Source of the DNA: DATGLE01 sp035294325
GTDB lineage: Bacteria > Chloroflexota > Ktedonobacteria > Ktedonobacterales > Ktedonobacteraceae
NCBI GenBank assembly: GCA_035294325.1
Contig: DATGLE010000144.1
Coordinates: 8,513-72,512 of the forward strand
Reading direction: 5' to 3'
Length of the DNA stretch: 64,000 nt
Both the position numbers and the translations under genes were made by a program. Below, piece by piece: positions 59,692 through 64,000 of the stretch (its first letter is position 1; the number at the start of each line of letters is the position of its first letter). Under the pieces are notes generated by a model, which saw nothing but the letters and a program-made list of their open reading frames with translations, did not search any database and was not told the DNA's origin.

Positions 59692-59728
59692 TCAACTCAG
59701 AGAAGCATAACTTGCTTCTCTGAGTTGA
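59692..59728. repeat. Perfect 16-bp hairpin
   Basis: TCAACTCAGAGAAGCA (59692-59707) pairs with TGCTTCTCTGAGTTGA (59713-59728) around TAACT. It lies about 220 bp upstream of the TnpB-like fragment, so it could be a subterminal hairpin of an IS200/IS605-type element. Alternatively it is an unrelated terminator-like structure. Confidence 0.55.
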
Positions 59729-59946
59729 GCCTGTGAAAAAGCTGAGATGGGGCTGAGAAAGCAAGCATGCACATTTAATAGGGAAAAGACTTGATATTCA
59801 AGCACTGGCTCCAACTCACGTTGGAGAACCCCGAACGTGATCGACGCCCCACAGGTTAACCCACGCCGTGGGTAGGCAAGATAAGCCCTCGGCATTACAG
59901 ATTTCCTGCATACCTTCCTTATGGAGCACCCTCTCATGTGCATTAA

Positions 59947-60222
59947 AGAACCCGAACAGAACCTGCCCGTGATGGCATTGTTGCCTTTGACCCGGGGATC
60001 AAGAGGCTAGCCACTGGTTATAGCAGCACTGAGCGGCTCTATCACATCGGCAGCTTCAAAGGCTATTGCTGGTACAATAAGCAACTCGACAAATTCGCTC
60101 CAAACGAGGTCCATGCAAAAACGAGTCGCATGTATCTCTCGCGGGTATTTAAGCGTGTAACGAAAAAGAAGCGCCACAGAAGAGCGGGAGTGGCGTATGG
60201 GCAACCGTATGGGGTACAATGA
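59947..60222 (+). pseudogene. TnpB/IS605 OrfB-like fragment
   Basis: A plus-strand frame of about 91 codons without a start reads EPARDGIVAFDPGIKRLATGYSSTERLYHIGSFKGYCWYN and on to TGA 60220-60222. The FDPGIK segment with a following GxF motif looks like the RuvC-I region of TnpB, whose first catalytic aspartate is in DPG. The rest, including the other RuvC residues and zinc finger, is missing or diverged. It is a decayed transposon remnant. Confidence 0.45.
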
Positions 60223-60264
60223 TGGGGGACGCTATGGCTTTGTTAGGAAAGGCAGCGTGAGATT

Positions 60265-61407
60265 ATGCCAGGCTCGTTTCGTATCGGCAGCCTTGCCGGG
60301 ATCGATATATATGTCAACTTTAGCTGGCTTATCATCCTCGTCCTGCTGACGGTCTCGCTCGCCACCGGCTGGTATCCCAGCGCGTTTCCGGGCCAATCGT
60401 CGGGTATCTACCTGCTGCTGGGCTTGATCGCCGCGCTGCTCCTGTTCCTCTCAGTGCTGCTGCATGAACTGGCTCACTCGCTGGTAGCGCGGTCCCGTGG
60501 CCTGCCGGTCAAAAACATCGTTCTCTTCATCTTTGGCGGCGTCTCAAATATTGAGCAGGAGCCGAAAAGCCCCGGCGTCGAGTTCTTCATGGCGCTGGTC
60601 GGGCCAGTAGTGAGTCTGCTCATCGCGCTGGTATGCTACCTGCTCTGGCTGCCGATCAGGGGAGACAGATCGGCAGTTGCCGGCACTCTCCTCTACCTGG
60701 CGGCCGCCAACGGCCTGCTCGGCCTCTTCAACCTGATCCCCGGGTTCCCCCTCGACGGTGGCCGCGTGCTGCGCTCGATTGTCTGGAAGATCAGCGGCAA
60801 TCAGACCACCGCTACGCGCGTCGCCACCGTCGTCGGTCAGATCATCGCCTATCTCTTCATCCTGGCCGGCATCTGGCAGTTCTTCACGGGTAATGTGCTG
60901 GATGGCATCTGGATTGGCTTTATTGGCTGGTTTATGTTGAGCGCGGCGCAATCGGCCCGCGTACAATCGGCCATCGACGAGGCGTTTAGCGGCGTCACCG
61001 TCGCCCAGGTTATGAATACAAACCCCATGACCGTGCCGGCAAATATCTCATTGCAGAGGCTGGTGCACGAGTACTTTCTGCCGCAGGGCTTGCGTTCGGC
61101 CCTGGTAATGCAGGGCGATCAACTGGCGGGCCTGATTACGTTGAGCGATATTCGGCATGTGCCCCAGGATCAATGGGCGCAAACCCCTGTTGGCTTCGCG
61201 ATGGTGCCGGTGGAGCGTTTGCATGTGGCAACACCTCAGCAAAGTTTAAAGGATGTGCTCAGCTTGATGACGGGCAAGGATGTAAACCAGTTGCCCGTTG
61301 TCGAGGATGGGCGCCTCGTTGGCGTGCTCACGCGCGAGGCTATAATTCGCACGCTGGAGATCCGCCGCAGCCTCGGCCTGAACCAGAACAAAAACAAAGT
61401 AGCCTGA
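60265..61407 (+). CDS. Site-2 protease family (M50) intramembrane metalloprotease with CBS domains
   Basis: 380 aa. The active site is HELAH (67-71) in the second membrane segment, with the third zinc ligand D164 in NLIPGFPLDGG. Six or so transmembrane helices span residues 15-235. Two CBS domains follow (about 245-370: VAQVMNTNPMTVPANIS, VLSLMTGKDVNQLPVVEDG). This is the SpoIVFB/Rip3-like group with nucleotide-sensing CBS tail. It cuts membrane-bound substrates such as anti-sigma factors. No anti-sigma gene is nearby. The ribosome-binding site is weak (AAGGCAGCG). Confidence 0.92.
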   Translation: MPGSFRIGSLAGIDIYVNFSWLIILVLLTVSLATGWYPSAFPGQSSGIYLLLGLIAALLLFLSVLLHELAHSLVARSRGLPVKNIVLFIFGGVSNIEQEPKSPGVEFFMALVGPVVSLLIALVCYLLWLPIRGDRSAVAGTLLYLAAANGLLGLFNLIPGFPLDGGRVLRSIVWKISGNQTTATRVATVVGQIIAYLFILAGIWQFFTGNVLDGIWIGFIGWFMLSAAQSARVQSAIDEAFSGVTVAQVMNTNPMTVPANISLQRLVHEYFLPQGLRSALVMQGDQLAGLITLSDIRHVPQDQWAQTPVGFAMVPVERLHVATPQQSLKDVLSLMTGKDVNQLPVVEDGRLVGVLTREAIIRTLEIRRSLGLNQNKNKVA

Positions 61408-61496
61408 CATAGCATGGTGGTCACGCGATTATGAACATTACCGATCTTGATTGGTACCATTCAGTATCGCGCGGCTGCGCACGTTTTTATTCCCGA

Positions 61497-62663
61497 TTAT
61501 CCTCGAAGCCTCGTGAGGCGCTCCTGCGCCTGCTGGAGCATGTCGTCGCTCTTGCAGAACGAGAAGCGGGCATAGCCGTGCCCGATATGAGCGTGCGCCT
61601 GGCTGTAGAACGATTCCGGGGGGATGCAGGCCACGCCAATCTCTTTGATCAGGTAGCGCGTAAATTCGAGCGGCGTCCCGTCAAACACATCCTCGTAATT
61701 CGCCATGATGAAATAGGTGCCTTCGGGGACGCTGCACTTCAGGCCGGCGTTTGTGAGCGCGGAGAGCAATAGATCGCGCTTCACGGCGTACATGGTTCGC
61801 AGCTCTTCGTAGTAAGCATCGGGCAGGTTGAGCGCGTAAGCAACGGCTTCCTGGGTGGGATGGTGGACCGCGAAGGTCACGAACTGGTGCGCCCGCGCCG
61901 CGCCCTCTACAAGATGTGGCGGGCCGTAAACCCAGCCGATCTTCCAGCCCGTCGCGCTGAATGCCTTGCCGGAACTGCTGACCGTCACTGTACGTTCGAA
62001 CATGCCCGGCAGCGTGGCGATGGGAAGATGGCGTGCAGGCGCGAAGGTCAGATGCTCGTACACTTCATCGCAGATAACCGTCACATCGTGCTCAATGCAT
62101 AACTCGGCGATCAGCGTCAATTCCTCGCGGCTGAATACGCGCCCGCTGGGATTATGCGGTGTGTTCAGGAGCAGCGCGCGCGTTTTTTTGCTGAACGCGG
62201 AACGGAGTTCGTCGGGATCGAGGCTCCAGGTAGGCGGGTGCAGCGGAACGTAGACCGGCACTGCGTTTGCCATGATGATATCTGGCACGTATGAGTCGTA
62301 AAACGGCTCGATCACGATGACCTCATCGCCGGGATCGGTCAGACCCAGTATCGCGGAAAGGACGCCCTCTGTGGCGCCCGCCGTGACGATCACGCCACGG
62401 GCCGCGTCGATGTCCATATCGTAGAAGCGGGCCGCGTGGTCGGCAACCGCCTGGCGCAGCGCCGTGGTGCCGGGACCTGGCGCGTACTGATTATAGCGCC
62501 CGGCCTGCAAAGCCTCAACCAGTTGCCCGATAACGTTCCGTGGGGCATCGAAATCAGGTTTTCCCTGTCCCAGATTCACCGCGTCGTACTGCTGGGCCAG
62601 CATATTAATCTCGGTGAAAATAGTAGTGCCAAAGGTCTCGACACGGCGAGCAGAGGTAGACAT
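61497..62663 (-). CDS. Class I/II PLP-dependent aminotransferase
   Basis: 388 aa from ATG 62663 with GGAG 8-9 nt upstream. PLP-binding lysine K233 is in SSSGKAFSATGWKIGW, with the NTPHNPSGRVF and CDEVYEHLTF motifs. The opening VNLGQGKPDFDAP and YAPGPGTTALRQA match the methionine/kynurenine aminotransferase-like subgroup (YbdL/KAT type). It exchanges the amino group of an amino acid with a 2-oxo acid; the exact substrate is not determined. It is convergent with the site-2 protease and stands alone. Confidence 0.9.
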   Translation of the reverse strand: MSTSARRVETFGTTIFTEINMLAQQYDAVNLGQGKPDFDAPRNVIGQLVEALQAGRYNQYAPGPGTTALRQAVADHAARFYDMDIDAARGVIVTAGATEGVLSAILGLTDPGDEVIVIEPFYDSYVPDIIMANAVPVYVPLHPPTWSLDPDELRSAFSKKTRALLLNTPHNPSGRVFSREELTLIAELCIEHDVTVICDEVYEHLTFAPARHLPIATLPGMFERTVTVSSSGKAFSATGWKIGWVYGPPHLVEGAARAHQFVTFAVHHPTQEAVAYALNLPDAYYEELRTMYAVKRDLLLSALTNAGLKCSVPEGTYFIMANYEDVFDGTPLEFTRYLIKEIGVACIPPESFYSQAHAHIGHGYARFSFCKSDDMLQQAQERLTRLRG

Positions 62664-63013
62664 ACAGCATACTCCACAAGACAAAAGATCTGGAAAGCAT
62701 CGCTTGCATTGTACATCACTGCTATCCGCTGGCGCAACCCGCGCGTTCGCACCGCCAGGGCTATGTAATTCTCCCCACCCCGCGCCCCGCAAGGGGGCAG
62801 CCGCCCCCTTGACCCCCGATTCTGGCGAGCATTACATAGCCCTGTCGCACCGCTGCGCCGGGCAAGAATTGTATGTGTGATGTGGGGACAGGCACTTTGT
62901 GCCTGTCCCCACATCACACATACATAAAAGGCGAACGCCGCAGGCGCGAGGAGAGATGCAAAGGGGCATAGGATGCTATTGCGTCCTATGCCCCCCCCTT
63001 GACTGATCTTCTG
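62664..63013. other. 350-bp intergenic region with palindromic element copy 11
   Basis: Upstream DNA of the aminotransferase, then a GC-rich block (62780-62825) with a GGGGGCAGCCGCCCCC hairpin, then palindromic element copy 11. No coding frame is convincing. Confidence 0.5.
62840..62955. repeat. Framed palindromic element, copy 11
   Basis: A perfect 26-bp inverted repeat (62870-62895 and 62899-62924) with a TTT loop and core ACAGGCAC-TTT-GTGCCTGT, close to the cores of copies 2 and 9. The right frame is GGCGAACGCCGCAGGCGCG. The left frame, GCACCGCTGCGCCGGGC, is degenerate. Confidence 0.88.
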
Positions 63014-63205
63014 CTAAGCAGTAGTTTTGGTTTCACCAAGCACCCGGTTAAGGGTTTCCCTCTTGATGCGATAAGCTTGCCGCTCATTGACATGGGGCAG
63101 AACCACAGCTTCAAGCGCACCTTGCTTCACCCAACGACGCACGGTTGTGTCATCGACGCGCAAGATACGGGCCACTTCAGATACGGTCAACAGATCGCTA
63201 CTCAT
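63014..63205 (-). CDS. Excisionase-type helix-turn-helix protein
   Basis: 63 aa with GGGAG 9 nt before ATG 63205. It is a single MerR/excisionase-like winged helix: LLTVSEVARILRVDDTTVRRWVKQGALEAVVLP, then a short wing and RIKRETLNRVLGE. Such proteins bind DNA as small regulators or recombination factors. No integrase is next to it, so a free-standing regulator is more likely. Confidence 0.82.
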   Translation of the reverse strand: MSSDLLTVSEVARILRVDDTTVRRWVKQGALEAVVLPHVNERQAYRIKRETLNRVLGETKTTA

Positions 63206-63513
63206 TCGTTCACTCTCCCTTTGCTAAATTTGTAAATTCATCGAGCATCTGTTGCAACTGGCGAGGTCTCCTCCCCAGAAGCAGGGATGCCAGATAGCCA
63301 CTGTACCAGAGAATACACTTGGTAACATTGTGACTACATTGTACATTATTGTAAGCTTTTCGTAAAGATGCAAGAGGCGCAATGTACCATCCGGGCTAAA
63401 AAGAAAAATGACAGCTCTCACTGTTATATAGTATAGAGTGCGATGTCCATTAAGGCGGACTGGTGAGTTCCTGTCCCCTGGACGCTTGTAGCGATATGTG
63501 TTACTCTTAGATG
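63206..63513. promoter_or_regulatory. 308-bp region upstream of rnpB
   Basis: AT-rich from 63320 on. A weak sigma-70-like pair, ATGACA (63408-63413) and TATAGA (63432-63437) at 18-bp spacing, could drive rnpB. No gene is visible in either direction. Confidence 0.3.
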
Positions 63514-63937
63514 GTGGGTTTGAGGAAAACAGGCAATCGCGGGCTAGCAGGTCCGAGGAAAGTCCGAACTCCGCAGAGCAGAATGCTGGCTAACGGCCAG
63601 TGAGGGCGACCTCAAGGAAAGTGCCACAGAAACATACCGCCCGGCGTAAGCTTTCTCCTTGTGCAGAAAGGCCGGGTAAGGGTGAAATGGTGAGGTAAGA
63701 GCTTCACCGGCAGTCAGGTGACTGGCTGGACGGGCAAACCCCATTCGGAGCAAGACCGAACAGAAGGCGTAGCAATTTCGGGCTGGCCCGAAATTGCTAG
63801 CAGGTTGCTCGCCTGTCAGCCTTCGGGTTGGTCGCTGGAGGCGCCGGGTAACCGGCGTCCTAGATAGATGATTGCCGCCCGTACTGTCGCAAGGTGGTAT
63901 GGGTACAGAATTCGGCTTATGGTTTCCTCAAACCCCC
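63514..63937 (+). ncRNA. rnpB: RNase P RNA, class A
   Basis: Catalytic RNA of ribonuclease P, which removes 5' leaders from tRNA precursors. Helix P1 is formed by GGGTTTGAGGAAA near 63516 and TTTCCTCAAACCC ending near 63935. The conserved core is clear: GAGGAAAGTCCGAACTCC (CR I), AAAGTGCCACAGAAACATAC (CR II/III region), GAGCAAGACCGAACAGAAGG (CR IV) and ACAGAATTCGGCTTAT (CR V). A 14-bp hairpin (63770-63783 with 63786-63799) forms a variable arm. The layout and about 424-nt length fit the ancestral (class A) type. Confidence 0.95.
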
Positions 63938-64000
63938 GCAGACACAACGTCATGTGCAGGTCTTCCTGACGGCTCACCGCTGTGCGGTTCGCGGGTAAGT

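Larger units (their letters stand above)
59506..60264. other. 759-bp region between BTAD regulator and site-2 protease
   Basis: The first 180 bp are upstream of the regulator and may carry its promoter. A 16-bp hairpin is at 59692-59728, followed by a TnpB-like fragment at 59947-60222. The remaining DNA shows no gene. Confidence 0.5.

Noticed and set aside
63950..64000. Possible tRNA-like GGTTCG sequence at the right edge
   Set aside because: No acceptor or anticodon stem can be formed. The sequence instead resembles the left flank of the 15.1-kb palindromic variant and is cut by the window edge.

Overview
The window looks like chromosomal DNA of a Chloroflexota bacterium of the class Ktedonobacteria (Ktedonobacter-like); this placement is an inference. 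Support comes from moderately high G+C, a form I aerobic CO dehydrogenase, a serine/threonine kinase with a PQQ propeller, a BTAD/SARP regulator, an F420-type LLM oxidoreductase, a CBS-type pyrophosphatase, many short palindromic interspersed repeats and a class A RNase P RNA. About 46 protein genes are supported on both strands, mostly as single genes or short operons. I saw no tRNA, rRNA, CRISPR array or prophage.

Layout. 0-1 kb: 5' part of a Tat-exported N,N-dimethylformamidase-like protein that runs off the left edge. 1.4-8.4 kb: CO oxidation block, coxM-coxS-coxL (form I, AYRCSFR), an XdhC/CoxI protein fused to a YHS domain, a CoxG protein, a methyltransferase and a second convergent CoxG protein. 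8.5-9.5 kb: short IS630-type element with 19-bp inverted repeats. 9.9-15 kb: a GlyA-like protein, a kinase-PQQ propeller receptor and a secreted seven-bladed lectin-like propeller. 15-24 kb: ligA, a small monooxygenase-fold protein, a PLD lipoprotein, and two unrelated pyrophosphatases (K+-independent membrane H+-PPase and CBS-PPase). 23.8-33.3 kb: ubiquitin-like/WD40 membrane protein, prenyl synthase, zinc-ribbon membrane protein, folP-folC, acyl-CoA ligase, and an asparagine-synthetase-like protein with damaged motifs plus a small partner. 33.4-42.6 kb: XRE-TPR regulator, an amber-interrupted reading frame, a CUT1 ABC importer operon ending in gamma-glutamyltransferase with a divergent GntR/LacI-type regulator, and a methyltransferase. 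43-55 kb: LLM oxidoreductase, kumamolisin-like protease, NagD-like phosphatase, a NotI-like restriction-modification pair in AT-richer DNA, an MFS exporter, an S9 peptidase and a fused ETF beta-alpha protein. 55-59.5 kb: accessory locus with a Hint-metallopeptidase fusion, a cysteine-rich protein, small proteins and a BTAD regulator. 60-64 kb: TnpB remnant, site-2 protease, aminotransferase, excisionase-like HTH protein and rnpB.

The most unusual non-coding signal is a family of at least ten intergenic elements. Each has a near-perfect 20-30 bp hairpin in a conserved GC-rich frame. The inner hairpin core is similar between copies, whereas the outer arms differ completely from copy to copy yet match almost perfectly within each copy. 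The most unusual protein locus is the Hint-metallopeptidase cluster at 55.2-59.5 kb.
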